A DNA stretch of 64,000 nucleotides from Paraburkholderia sp. (GCA_004322045.1 SCRN01000013.1:124001-188000), one strand, 5' to 3'; shown: positions 26,472-35,737, counted from the first letter of the stretch. Numbers and translations: made by a program. Notes: generated from the letters alone by a model not told the origin.

Positions 26472-27377
26472 ATGCAGAACCTCGACGCGCTTTTGATCTT
26501 CGCACGTGTCGCCGAAATGACGAGCTTCACGCGAGCGGCCGAGAGCCTCGGTATACAGAAGGGACGGGTGTCGATGGTGATCCGTGACCTCGAGCGTGAG
26601 GTGGGGGTTGCCCTCCTGCATCGGACCACGCGGACCGTCCAGCTGACTGAAGATGGACGCGCATTTTATTCACGCGCTCGCGACTTGCTGGCCGAAGTGG
26701 AAGAGCTGCAATCGATGTTCGCCGCCGAAGGGACGCAACTACGGGGGCGATTGCGCGTGGACATGCCGACGGAGCTGGCGCATAGCGTCGTGATTCCGGC
26801 GTTGCCGCAACTCATCGCGGCGCATCCACAGTTGGAACTCGAACTATCCAGTACCGATCGTCGCGTCGATCTCGTGCAAGAGGGGTTCGATTGTGTGATC
26901 CGTCTGGGTCCGGTGGTCGACGACACGCTCGTTGCGCGGCCGCTCGGCAAGCTGCGCATGATAAACGCGGCGAGCCCGAGCTATCTGGAGCGGTTCGGCA
27001 CGCCGCAAACGCTCGATGACCTGCGCAGCCAGGGGCACCAAATGGTTCATTACACGCGAACATTGGGCGCCAAGTTGGCAGGATGGGAGTATCCGGACGG
27101 CGACGGCTACGCCTCGCTTCCGCTGCCCGGCGTGGTGCAAGTCAATAGCGTGCAGACCTACCATGCAGCCGGGCTTGCCGGCATTGGGTTGATCCAAGCG
27201 GGATATTCGGGCCTCGCGCGTTACCTCGAACGCGGCGCGTTGGTGGAGGTGCTGCCGGACCTGCGCCCCAAGCCCCTCGACGCCTGGCTCGTCGTGGCCC
27301 ATCGACGTAACTTGTCGCAGCGCGTCCGGGCGTTCATGAATTGGATCGAGACGGTGTTGAAGCCGTACTTCGACTAG
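26472..27377 (+). CDS. LysR-family transcriptional regulator
   Basis: The 301-residue protein has an N-terminal winged HTH (about 1-60, with SFTRAAESLGIQKGRVSMVIRDLE) and a C-terminal LysR substrate-binding domain of the PBP2_CrgA-like type (about 90-295). Start ATG 26472 has GGGAAGAAC upstream; a TTG ten codons earlier is less likely. Divergent arrangement with the aldo/keto reductase, across 192 bases, suggests it regulates that gene and itself. Confidence 0.92.
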   Translation: MQNLDALLIFARVAEMTSFTRAAESLGIQKGRVSMVIRDLEREVGVALLHRTTRTVQLTEDGRAFYSRARDLLAEVEELQSMFAAEGTQLRGRLRVDMPTELAHSVVIPALPQLIAAHPQLELELSSTDRRVDLVQEGFDCVIRLGPVVDDTLVARPLGKLRMINAASPSYLERFGTPQTLDDLRSQGHQMVHYTRTLGAKLAGWEYPDGDGYASLPLPGVVQVNSVQTYHAAGLAGIGLIQAGYSGLARYLERGALVEVLPDLRPKPLDAWLVVAHRRNLSQRVRAFMNWIETVLKPYFD

Positions 27378-27678
27378 CGGGGCGGCTGTGCGGGTCAAAG
27401 AGCCGAGAATTACGTTCGGCTCAGCCGTCCGTCGAAACGGTGGTCGGTTCCCACGCATCGGTGGTGCGAGAATCGTAACGCCGGAGCACTCGATCTACCT
27501 AGAATGAACTGCCTGCGATGTGTAATCGATGGATGGCGTGGCTGCCGAGCGACGGGTGAATCCGCGTTGCTTTCCTCTTCCGGCTGCTATTGATGGAGTG
27601 CCCCGTCCCGGAAACCAGACTGCGCCATGCCGCATTTTTTGCTTGTTGCAAATCTTTCCAGCCAAACCATCACCCGCG
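27378..27678. other. Intergenic region holding a copied gene end
   Basis: The 301 bases contain the first copy of a 54-bp direct repeat (27407-27460) identical to sequence over the SDR gene stop at 28829-28882. Otherwise no gene or site was recognised. Confidence 0.7.
27407..27460. repeat. 54-bp direct repeat, left copy
   Basis: Identical base for base with 28829-28882. It reads as the last codons and stop of the SDR gene (minus strand, ending DAWEPTTVSTDG) but without the rest of the gene. The identity stops abruptly at both ends. Confidence 0.9.
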
Positions 27679-28503
27679 TCAGATCGCTTTGTCGCTCGTC
27701 GGCTTGCCGAAAAGGGTAATCGTCTTCTCGCCGTCCTTCTCGAAAGCGCTATACGTCCAATCGAATTGTGCGCTCGACGTCGCCAGCGAACGGTTCAGTC
27801 CCACCCCATATTCCGTCAAAAAGGTGCGCCGGGTCTTGCTTTGAATGATGCCGTCCTTGGATTCCTCGCACTCGAAGTCGATCGCCTTACCCGTTAGCGC
27901 GGCGCTGATTCGTGAAGCGGGATAGTAGTGGCCCGTGTGACAGTTCGACGTGGTCGTGCGAAAGTTCGCGATTTGGACCGTCGTGCCGACCTTGAACGTC
28001 GTGGTGTACGTTGTGTCTTCCTTTGGGGCATCGAACGCGAACTGGCTGTTGTCGCTGTCGTGCACGACGAAAGGAATGAAAGCCATCGTCTGCGAATACG
28101 ACGCGGTCTCTTGTTTCAGGCTGTACATGTTGAGGTACGACAGGCTGAACGTCGCGCTGCTCGGGACATCGTTGGCCGACGTCTCGAGCACTTGCTGGAC
28201 CAAACCGGTGTCCTTCGCGTTGACCAGCGTGGCTTTGAACGTGTCCTTTATGGCGGTGGCGCCGACGTGCCCTGAAAACGTGCCCGACAGCGTCAATACC
28301 TTGAACGGCAGTACGTGCGCACCGGGGGCGGGTAGCTTCTCGCGTACCGCAGTGGGCAACGATTCGATGCTGAAATGCGTTGCGAGATACCCTGGCTTGT
28401 CGCCGGCAATATCCTTCACGGGCACGAACTGAACGCATCCTGCCAACAGCCCTGTGGCAGCCAACGATATGCCGGTCAGCGCGCTGGTCTTCTTGATTTG
28501 CAT
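27679..28503 (-). CDS. Hypothetical lipoprotein
   Basis: No family recognised. The 274-residue protein has a lipoprotein signal peptide with lipobox LAGC (C23), so it is anchored in the inner or outer membrane. The mature part is beta-rich and Thr/Ser-rich with two paired cysteines (TSNC and FECEE) and no membrane helix. Start ATG 28503 is chosen because GAGGA lies ten bases upstream and gives a normal n-region MQIKK; a TTG nine bases earlier abuts that site. Composition is a little less GC-rich than the neighbours. It is the only gene between two copies of a 54-bp direct repeat. Confidence 0.8.
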   Translation of the reverse strand: MQIKKTSALTGISLAATGLLAGCVQFVPVKDIAGDKPGYLATHFSIESLPTAVREKLPAPGAHVLPFKVLTLSGTFSGHVGATAIKDTFKATLVNAKDTGLVQQVLETSANDVPSSATFSLSYLNMYSLKQETASYSQTMAFIPFVVHDSDNSQFAFDAPKEDTTYTTTFKVGTTVQIANFRTTTSNCHTGHYYPASRISAALTGKAIDFECEESKDGIIQSKTRRTFLTEYGVGLNRSLATSSAQFDWTYSAFEKDGEKTITLFGKPTSDKAI

Positions 28504-28842
28504 ACTGGTCAATCCTCTATCGGCTTATTGCATCCCGTGTATTCAATGCTTGCCCGCGAAGGCGACATGGGACGCGGTGATCTGCATATCGGCACCGAAC
28601 ACTGAATCTTTAGGGGGCGATGTCCACGTCGCCACCCACACCGATGCTCACTTCGCGAACGCAAGCCATGTCCAGGTGACGCCGATGTTTCTATTTGCTT
28701 GCAGGGCAGAGTTGCTACGGACATTGAGCACGAGTTTCAGAGGGTGCGTTTCTCTCTAACGCGGCGGCTACGGACTTCCTCGTGTCGCAATCTTCTTCGA
28801 TCTATCCGCTAGCGGCTCGAAGGGCGGCGAATTACGTTCGGC
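28504..28842. other. Intergenic region between lipoprotein and SDR genes
   Basis: Upstream region of the lipoprotein gene. No gene recognised. Its right end begins the second copy of the 54-bp repeat at 28829, which runs over the SDR stop codon. Confidence 0.6.
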
Positions 28843-28882
28843 TCAGCCGTCCGTCGAAACGGTGGTCGGTTCCCACGCATCG
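28829..28882. repeat. 54-bp direct repeat, right copy
   Basis: Identical to 27407-27460 and 1,422 bases from it. This copy is in its natural setting, covering the last 13 codons and the stop of the SDR gene plus 14 bases beyond. Confidence 0.9.
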
Positions 28883-29676
28883 ATTTCCGCGTTCAACGCG
28901 GACAGCTTGTCTCGAACGAGCCCGAGTGCGTCGCTGCCGAGCAAGAGATGCCTGGGAGGATGATCCGCTGCAATGGCAGCCAGCATTGCGCGCGCCGCTT
29001 TCCTTGGATCGCCCAATTGTTTGCCGCTTTTGTCCTCGCGGGCTTGGCGAATGGGATTGAAAATAGCGTCGTAATCCGAAATCGAGCGGGGCGTTCGCAC
29101 CATCGAGCGGCCTGCCCAGTCAGTGCGAAATGAGCCCGGCGCCACGGCCGTCACGGCAATGCCCAGCGGCGCGACCTCTTTGCCGAGCGCCTCGGAGATG
29201 CCCTCCAGCGCGAACTTGCTCCCACAGTAGTACGCGATGCCCGGCATCGTAATGTGGCCGCCCATCGACGTGATATTCAATATGTGGCCGCGGCGGCGCC
29301 GGCGCATCAACGGCAGGACTGCCTTTATCATGGTCACCGCGCCAAATACATTCACATCGAACTGTCGGCGCATTTCCGAGAGCGGCGATTCTTCCATGAC
29401 GCCCTCATGGCCGTACCCGGCATTGTTCACCAACACATCGATTGGGCCGACGTTGCGCTCGATTTCCGTCACTACGCCGTCGATCGCGTCGAAGTCGGTC
29501 ACGTCGAGCACGCGTGCCCAAGCGGCATTCGCGGAGATGGACTCGAATTCGCGCTTTGCCTGGGTGCTTCTCACGGTACCGACCACCTTATGGCCCGCCG
29601 CTAGTGCTTCCTGAGCGAGCGCGCGGCCGAAGCCGCTGCTCACGCCGGTGATGAGCACAATGTTGCTGGATGTCAT
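28843..29676 (-). CDS. Short-chain dehydrogenase/reductase
   Basis: NAD(P)-dependent oxidoreductase with a Rossmann fold. The 277 residues show TGVSSGFG (cofactor), VLDVTDFD, NNAGYG, the catalytic Ser in LNITSMGG and the YxxxK motif YYCGSK. The substrate is unknown. It is divergent from an AraC-family gene 94 bases away, which probably controls it. The gene end is duplicated at 27407. Confidence 0.92.
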   Translation of the reverse strand: MTSSNIVLITGVSSGFGRALAQEALAAGHKVVGTVRSTQAKREFESISANAAWARVLDVTDFDAIDGVVTEIERNVGPIDVLVNNAGYGHEGVMEESPLSEMRRQFDVNVFGAVTMIKAVLPLMRRRRRGHILNITSMGGHITMPGIAYYCGSKFALEGISEALGKEVAPLGIAVTAVAPGSFRTDWAGRSMVRTPRSISDYDAIFNPIRQAREDKSGKQLGDPRKAARAMLAAIAADHPPRHLLLGSDALGLVRDKLSALNAEIDAWEPTTVSTDG

Positions 29677-29770
29677 TTGAGCTTCTCCCGAATATCGATT
29701 CGCGAGTGCATACTAATCTGACGGACGAGGTAAATTAAGGCGTTTTTCGCTGATTTTCTTGCATAAAACT

Positions 29771-30742
29771 ATGAGCACGCTACGCGATTCGGCCCCGCAT
29801 CCAGCGCTACCCGCACGAAGCCAGAAACGCATGGTTGCCCTGCTGCGCGCGTTGGCGCCCGATGAGGGCTACAACCTGACGGCACTGCCGAGCGTGCGCA
29901 TCTTGCGCTCGAACCGGGCGCTCTCTCGCACGCCCGTTCTGTACGACCCCGGGATCGTGATCGTCTGTCAGGGGTGCAAGCGAGGTTATTTCGGCGGCGA
30001 ACTCTACCTGTACGACGAGCGTCACTACCTGGCCGTGTCCGTGCCTGTGCCGTTCAGCATGGAGACCGATGCAACCGAAGCGCGCCCGCTGCTTGCGCTG
30101 TATCTGCACCTCGATTTCGCATTGGCTGCCGAACTGGCGGAGCAAATCGACCGCGAAGGCGAGCCGCAGCGTGCGCCGGCGCCTCGGAGCATGATGTCCA
30201 CGCCCATGGATGAGGCAATGTATGCATCCGTGCTGCGCTTGCTCGAGGCGATGCATCGGCCGCTCGAAGCGGCTGTGTTGGGCGGCGGGTTGTTGCGTGA
30301 GCTGTATTTCCGCGTGCTCACCGGAGCCCAGGGAAGCGCGTTGCGCGCGGCTTTGGCGATGCGTGGACAGTTTGGCCAGATCGGCCGCGCGCTTCGGCTG
30401 ATACACGCAAGCTATGCATTGCCCCTCGACGTCGGGCAACTGGCGGACGAAGCGGGGATGAGCATTCCAAGCTTCCACAGCCACTTCAAAGCAATTACGC
30501 AGGTGTCGCCGATGCAATACGTAAAGTCGACGCGCCTGCACCAGGCTCGCTTGCTGATGGTCCGCAATGATCTGACTGCGGAGGCGGCGGGGCATGCCGT
30601 GGGCTACGCGAGCCCGTCCCAGTTCAACCGGGAATTCAGGCGTTTGTTCGGATCGACGCCGGCCGCGGAGGCCAAGCGCATGCGCGAGAGCTTTGCTATC
30701 CCGCCCGTATTCTCCGAGACGGCTTATGTTTCCTCGCACTGA
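29771..30742 (+). CDS. AraC-family transcriptional regulator
   Basis: The 323-residue regulator has an AraC_N (PF06719-type) ligand domain (about 20-200) and two C-terminal HTH motifs (about 215-310) with LDVGQLADEAGMSIPSFHSHFKAI and AGHAVGYASPSQFNREFRRLFG. The ATG at 29771 is preferred over an in-frame TTG at 29759. Relatives often sit divergent to oxidoreductase genes, as here with the SDR. Confidence 0.92.
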   Translation: MSTLRDSAPHPALPARSQKRMVALLRALAPDEGYNLTALPSVRILRSNRALSRTPVLYDPGIVIVCQGCKRGYFGGELYLYDERHYLAVSVPVPFSMETDATEARPLLALYLHLDFALAAELAEQIDREGEPQRAPAPRSMMSTPMDEAMYASVLRLLEAMHRPLEAAVLGGGLLRELYFRVLTGAQGSALRAALAMRGQFGQIGRALRLIHASYALPLDVGQLADEAGMSIPSFHSHFKAITQVSPMQYVKSTRLHQARLLMVRNDLTAEAAGHAVGYASPSQFNREFRRLFGSTPAAEAKRMRESFAIPPVFSETAYVSSH

Positions 30743-30966
30743 GTTCTGTGGTTTCGAAGGCCGTTGGCCGTACCCGAGCGGGAACGTCTGGCGGCGCTGG
30801 CGCCGCTTCTTTGCTGTTATTGCCACGCACTTCGCAACATATCCAGGCAGAACGTTTTGCGGTTTGCGGACGAGCTACAGTTGCCGGGCCGCACCTCAAT
30901 CGCATAGCCGAGCCAGACGCAACGGTATATGCGATCTATCGTCCGGCATAACACTGCATTCGCGCA

Positions 30967-32187
30967 TCAAACATAGAGACCCATGCTCGACATGCTTGCC
31001 GTGAGTTGTCGCGTGGAGATATCCACCGCTTGCTGCCCGCCGCCGCGAATGGGCAGCAACACGGTCGGAACGCCGCTCAGCCGCGTCGGCTGGAAGCCGA
31101 TGTCGATCAGTGATTGCTTGAGCGCCGTATAGAACTCGGCTTTCTTATAGTCCTGAACGACTGCCCGCGTATCGGCGCCTTGATTCTCGAAGACCCACAT
31201 GTACAGGTGGGGCAAGGTGCGCTTGAATATTCGGCGATGATGCTCGTTGATGAAGAAATCAGAGAACTTCACGTATTGATCGACGCGGTTATTGAGAAAA
31301 TCTCGCGTCTTGCGAGCCCCTAATAATGCGCCGCCGATGCCGGGGCTTGTTTTTTTATAGCCGGACATCTTCGATTTCATTTTTGCGTACAGATTACATT
31401 GCTCGAGTGCATTGTAATCCGGCGAGGGAGGAGCGGTAAATCTCGTACCGAAATGATCGAGAAATTTCCATGCAAGAAACCAAGCCATTTGCGCGGATTC
31501 GCCTAGTTCCTTTTTTGCGCTCTTATCCAGATTGACTTGTCCGCTATGATTTCCGGGAAATGGAATGTAAATCGCATTCGTCCCGGAGTTGGTGAACGTG
31601 ACGCGTTTGGCGTCCTGCGGCTTGAAAAAGCCTCGCGTCTCGTGCATCGAGAGCACCGACAGATAATTCTTGACGTTGCCGCGAATCGTGCTTGCATCAT
31701 CGTCGCTCTTGTTCCCGATGCCGGCGACAGGGTCCACCGCGAAGATGTTGACCGCGATGTCCGGAAAGATTTCTCGGAGCTTGTACGCGAGTTTCGTGCA
31801 AGTCACCGCGCCGCGGCTCCAGCCCAGCATGTTGACGGTCCGGGGCGCAGGACTCAACTCCGCGATGGTTGCGACGGCATGCATGACGTTATCGTCCCAA
31901 CCGGCCCCCGTCATGACCCCCGTCGCCTTCCAATTGTGATGGGTGTGCCCCATTTCCTTGCTGCCGAAGAACGACTTCGCCTGCTTGTCGCGCGTGAATG
32001 GATTGAATTGCCCCGGGATCGGCGCCGTTGTCGGACTGCTGCCCGGACCGTCGCAAATTAGGAAGTCCTTATATTCGACGCCTGCGGCGAGACGGCCGAA
32101 TTCCGCAACGATTTCCCCTTGGCCATCTCGACTGGCGCACGTGCCATGATTAAAGACGGTGAATACGGGTGAAGTAAATGCGGGCAT
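30967..32187 (-). CDS. Lipase-like alpha/beta hydrolase beside T6SS, candidate Tle-type effector
   Basis: The 406-residue soluble protein has no signal peptide. It begins VFNHGTCASRDG, reminiscent of the (N/D)GT opening of DUF2235/Tle hydrolases, and has a nucleophile elbow GWSRGA (S124), an acid candidate in FAVDPVAG (D152) and a His candidate in FPGNHSG (H214), in the correct order and spacing for a Ser-Asp-His triad. The C-terminal 190 residues are basic and unassigned. It is divergent from tssB across 822 bases. Other alpha/beta hydrolases are possible; delivery by the T6SS is inference from context. Confidence 0.65.
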   Translation of the reverse strand: MPAFTSPVFTVFNHGTCASRDGQGEIVAEFGRLAAGVEYKDFLICDGPGSSPTTAPIPGQFNPFTRDKQAKSFFGSKEMGHTHHNWKATGVMTGAGWDDNVMHAVATIAELSPAPRTVNMLGWSRGAVTCTKLAYKLREIFPDIAVNIFAVDPVAGIGNKSDDDASTIRGNVKNYLSVLSMHETRGFFKPQDAKRVTFTNSGTNAIYIPFPGNHSGQVNLDKSAKKELGESAQMAWFLAWKFLDHFGTRFTAPPSPDYNALEQCNLYAKMKSKMSGYKKTSPGIGGALLGARKTRDFLNNRVDQYVKFSDFFINEHHRRIFKRTLPHLYMWVFENQGADTRAVVQDYKKAEFYTALKQSLIDIGFQPTRLSGVPTVLLPIRGGGQQAVDISTRQLTASMSSMGLYV

Positions 32188-32363
32188 GGGTATTCACCTT
32201 CAATGGAGTATCGCGGCATGGTTAGTCAGGCTGTCGCTGGCATGCAAAGTGCAGGCTGACGGATTGAGATCGCAGCATAGCAGCGCAATTGCATATATCG
32301 CAATGAGGTCGGAGACGATGGTCGCGGAACCGGTGCCAATTCCCGTGTTCGGCATACCCGGTC

Positions 32364-32391
32364 TTTGTATTGATTTAATTAATCATACAAA
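32364..32391. promoter_or_regulatory. AT-rich inverted repeat upstream of the lipase-like gene
   Basis: TTTGTAT at 32364 and ATACAAA at 32385, with GATT and AATC extending the arms inward around an AT centre; one arm has an extra T. It lies 177 bases upstream of the lipase-like start. Operator or AT-rich promoter element; undecided. Confidence 0.4.
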
Positions 32392-32616
32392 TAAATGAAA
32401 TGCAGAATGACTCATGCGCGCAGACTTATATGCCTAGTCAATTTAAGATGTGCAATTAGGGTTTTCGCTTAACCTCCCGTCCGCCGAGCTTCCTCCGACA
32501 TTCCATTGCCTTACTAGTGTGCTCGAGCGGCCAAGCCCTAATTGACAGCGCCGGAAATCTGTTCGTGAACTAACACTTTTTAAGTTTTGTATGCTAGAGT
32601 CGCGCCTCAAAGAAGC

Positions 32617-32630
32617 TTGATACAGATCAA
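32617..32630. promoter_or_regulatory. FNR/Anr-type box
   Basis: TTGATACAGATCAA fits the FNR/Anr consensus TTGAT-N4-ATCAA exactly and lies inside a 16-bp perfect inverted repeat beginning CTTGAT. It is 27 bases downstream of a candidate -10 element, so it could repress that promoter or activate another one starting near 32665. Confidence 0.5.
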
Positions 32631-33009
32631 GGCAGAAATCAGTCGAACGGCGTTGCGGACCACAACCTTTTCAACACGGCACAGGGACAACCCACGGATG
32701 CGTCGAGCATCGACCATTTGAACGAGTCATCACGAGGTACGCGCGGCATCGGTCGATGCTTGCGCTCACCTCCGCAGTGAAGCGGTGTGCGGTCGGGGGG
32801 CGCGCCGGGTCATTGCTATCGCAGGGCGTCAGCGCCGAGCAGCGGCCTCTAGGTTCGTCGCATGTGCGCCCCGCGTCTTCAGGGGTAATTTCCTTTCCCC
32901 GTTTCTCAGCAGCACCCGCCCCCCTTTCGAGTCCGAGTCATTTCATCGCGAAGCGCCGCACCCGCGGCTATTGCGATTGCGCGTTTGTGTTTTTAGTCCG
33001 GAGGGGACC

Positions 33010-33549
33010 ATGTCCAATAGTTTGCAGAAATGGGTCGGGCGCAATCGTCCGCCGCGCGTTCAGATCACCTATGACGTCGAGATCGGCGACGCAGTCGAAA
33101 AGCGCGAATTGCCGCTGGTCGTCGGCATGATGGCCGATCTTTCGGGGCAGCCGGCCACGCCGCTTCCCAAGCTGAAGGAGCGCCGCTTCGTCGAGATCGA
33201 CCGCGACAACTTCGACGAAATCATGGGCAAGGTCGAGCCGCGTCTCGATCTTGCCGTGCCCGACACGATGAAAGGCGAAGGCAACCTCAAGGTCGAGCTC
33301 AAGTTCAATCAGTTCTCCGATTTCCATCCGGAAAGCATCGTGCGCCAAGTGCCGCGCCTCGCGAAGCTGCTGGAAGCGCGTCAGCAGTTGCGCGACCTGC
33401 TGGGCAAGCTGGACGGCAACGACGAACTCGATTCCATCCTCGAGCGCATCGTTCAAAACGCCGAAGAGCTCAAGAAAGTGCAGAGCGAGGCGAACGCCGG
33501 TGGCGCGCCCGCAGCCGAGCCGGCAGCCGAAGGCGCACCGGCCGAGTGA
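33010..33549 (+). CDS. tssB: T6SS sheath small subunit TssB
   Basis: With TssC forms the contractile sheath. The 179 residues start at ATG 33010 after GAGGGG; the open frame upstream is not coding. Family blocks PPRVQITYDVE, LPLVVGMMADLSG, RRFVEIDRDNFDEIM and FNQFSDFHPESIVRQVP are clear. The C-terminal 25 residues are Ala/Glu-rich. First gene of the T6SS operon. Confidence 0.97.
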   Translation: MSNSLQKWVGRNRPPRVQITYDVEIGDAVEKRELPLVVGMMADLSGQPATPLPKLKERRFVEIDRDNFDEIMGKVEPRLDLAVPDTMKGEGNLKVELKFNQFSDFHPESIVRQVPRLAKLLEARQQLRDLLGKLDGNDELDSILERIVQNAEELKKVQSEANAGGAPAAEPAAEGAPAE

Positions 33550-33612
33550 GCGGCGCGGCGCGAGGCTCGCGCCCACCGTCGCTGATGCAACGAACTGACA
33601 AAGGACTACCAG

Positions 33613-35106
33613 ATGGAAACGAATTCCGCCGCCGAATCGTCGGGTGCAAGCGCAACGACGAACGCTGATCTCTCCCTGCTCGATCGCATCGTGCTCGAAG
33701 GCAATATGGCCGTCGAGCCGTCGCAAGGCGTCTACGCGAAGAAGCTGATCGGCCAGCTCGCATCGCAGATCCTCGACGAAGGCATGCGCACGAGCCCCGA
33801 CAAGGGCGTGGTCGCGATGATCAATGAGCGCGTCGCCGAGATCGACAAACTGCTCACGGATCAGCTCAACGCGATCATGCACGATGAGGCGTTTCAAGCG
33901 CTCGAAGCGTCGTGGACGGGCTTGCACGACATGGTCTACGGCACCGAAACCAGCACGCGCCTGAAGCTGCGCCTGCTGAACGTCACGAAGAAAGAACTGC
34001 TCAAGGATCTCGAGACCGCCGTCGATCACGACATGAGCGTGCTCTTCAAGAAGGTCTACGAAGAGGAATATGGCACCTTCGGCGGCTATCCGTACTCGTT
34101 GCTGATCGGCGATTACACGTTCGGCCGGCATCCGCAGGACATCGCGCTGCTCGAACGCATCTCGAAGGTGGCCGCGGCCGCGCACGCGCCGTTCATTACC
34201 GCCGCAGCGCCGAGCCTGTTCGATTTGAAGGCGTTCACCGAGTTGGGCGTGACGCGCGACTTGTCGAAGATCTTCGAAAGCGCGGAACTCGCGACGTGGC
34301 GCAGCTTCCGCGCCTCGGAAGATTCGCGTTACGTCTCGCTCGTGCTGCCGAGCTACGCGGCGCGTCTGCCCTATGGCGCGAAAACCAAGCCGGTCGAGTT
34401 GTTCAATTTCGAGGAGGACGTCGACGGCTCGGATCACAGCAAGTATCTCTGGGCGAACTCCGCGTACCAGATGGGCCTGCGCATTACCGATGCCTTCGCC
34501 AAGTACAGCTGGTCGACGGCGATCCGCGGCGTGGAAGGCGGCGGCAAGGTCGAAGGGATCGCCGCGCATGCGTACAAGACGTCAGAAGGCGACGTCGCGC
34601 TCAAGTGCCCGACCGAAGTGACGATCACGGATCGCCGCGAGAAGGAGCTCAGCGATCTGGGCTTCATCGCGCTCGTGAACTCCAAAGGCTCGAACTACGC
34701 GGCGTTCTTCGGCGGTCAAACGGCCAATAAGCCGGTGCTGTACAACAAGGACGAGGCGAACGCGAACGCGCAGTTGTCGGCGCGCTTGCCGTACGTGCTC
34801 GCGGCGTCGCGCTTCGCGCATTACCTGAAAGTGATCATGCGCGATAAGGTCGGCAGCTTCCAGACGCGCGGCGGCATCGAAGCGTTTCTGAACAACTGGA
34901 TCTCCGATTACGTCCTGATCAATCCTTCGGCGTCGCAAGAGCAGAAGGCACGCTTCCCGCTTGGCGAGGCCCGCGTGGACGTGACGGAAGTGCCCGGCAA
35001 GCCCGGCTCGTATCGCGCGACGTGCTTCATCAAGCCGCACTTCCAAATGGAAGACCTGACGGCTTCGATTCGGCTCGTGGCCGACCTGCCGGCGGCGGCT
35101 GCCTGA
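33613..35106 (+). CDS. tssC: T6SS sheath large subunit TssC
   Basis: Large sheath subunit, 497 residues, the usual length. Recognisable are ALEASWTGLHDMVYG, the block SLLIGDYTFGRHPQDIALLE, KIFESAELATWRSFR, LPSYAARLPYGA and the C-terminal PGSYRATCFIKPHFQMEDL. It follows tssB by 63 bases. The C-terminal domain that ClpV reaches through TssB is intact. Confidence 0.98.
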   Translation: METNSAAESSGASATTNADLSLLDRIVLEGNMAVEPSQGVYAKKLIGQLASQILDEGMRTSPDKGVVAMINERVAEIDKLLTDQLNAIMHDEAFQALEASWTGLHDMVYGTETSTRLKLRLLNVTKKELLKDLETAVDHDMSVLFKKVYEEEYGTFGGYPYSLLIGDYTFGRHPQDIALLERISKVAAAAHAPFITAAAPSLFDLKAFTELGVTRDLSKIFESAELATWRSFRASEDSRYVSLVLPSYAARLPYGAKTKPVELFNFEEDVDGSDHSKYLWANSAYQMGLRITDAFAKYSWSTAIRGVEGGGKVEGIAAHAYKTSEGDVALKCPTEVTITDRREKELSDLGFIALVNSKGSNYAAFFGGQTANKPVLYNKDEANANAQLSARLPYVLAASRFAHYLKVIMRDKVGSFQTRGGIEAFLNNWISDYVLINPSASQEQKARFPLGEARVDVTEVPGKPGSYRATCFIKPHFQMEDLTASIRLVADLPAAAA

Positions 35107-35183
35107 CGGCAAGCATCGCATGAACGTGCGGCGTGCGCGCAAGCGCCGCCGCCTCTCTCGCCAAACATCGCATCGGAATAAAA

Positions 35184-35672
35184 ATGGATACAGTCATCCT
35201 GCAGTTCAAGGACATCAAGGGCAACTCGCTGATCGACGGCTACGCCGACGGCATCGTGCTCTATTCGTTCAGCCACAGCGTCGCCATGCCGATGAATTCG
35301 GACACGGCCAACACCGAGCGCACGATGGGCCGCCCGACCTTCAGCGAGTTCTCGATCACGAAGGCGACGGACCAGGCAACCCCGGCCCTGTACGCGGCGT
35401 GCGCCGCGGGCACGAAGCTCGGCGATGCGACCATCTCGATCGGCCGTAACGAAGGCGGCAAGTTCATGCTGCTGATGAAGTACGTGCTCAGCAATTCGAT
35501 GATTTCGCACATCAGCACGGGCGGCGGCAGCTCGGAGATGTCCGATTCGGTCACGATCCACTTCACGCAGATGACGTCGCAGTACACGCAGCAAAACACG
35601 GACTCGACGAAGAAGGGCAATGCCTCCTTCGGTTGGGATCTTGCCGCGAACAAGGCCGTCAGCGTGTCGTGA
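35184..35672 (+). CDS. hcp: T6SS tube protein Hcp
   Basis: Forms the inner tube and may carry small effectors. The 162-residue protein shows the Hcp core: FKDIKGNSLIDGYADGI near the N-terminus, FSITKATDQATPALYAACAAG, and the C-terminal TIHFTQMTSQYTQQN. The start ATG 35184 is set by the family N-terminus MDTVILQF; open codons upstream are not used. No C-terminal extension, so it is a plain tube subunit. Confidence 0.97.
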   Translation: MDTVILQFKDIKGNSLIDGYADGIVLYSFSHSVAMPMNSDTANTERTMGRPTFSEFSITKATDQATPALYAACAAGTKLGDATISIGRNEGGKFMLLMKYVLSNSMISHISTGGGSSEMSDSVTIHFTQMTSQYTQQNTDSTKKGNASFGWDLAANKAVSVS

Positions 35673-35737
35673 TGAAGTGAATGCGGTGCGCCGCCCGGCG
35701 GTGGCGCACCCATGGTTTTGGGTTCTACGCTTACGTT

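Larger units (their letters stand above)
32188..33009. other. Long T6SS promoter region
   Basis: The 822 bases between the divergent lipase-like gene and tssB hold no convincing gene, although frames upstream of tssB stay open by composition. The half next to the lipase is AT-rich and carries a 28-bp imperfect inverted repeat at 32364-32391. A candidate -10 TATGCT with a TG extension lies at 32590-32595, and an FNR/Anr-type box at 32617-32630. No sigma-54 site was found. The transcript leader before tssB could exceed 300 bases. Confidence 0.55.

Noticed and set aside
32785-33009. 75-codon extension of the tssB frame
   Set aside because: No TssB similarity; ATG 33010 with GAGGGG is the family start.
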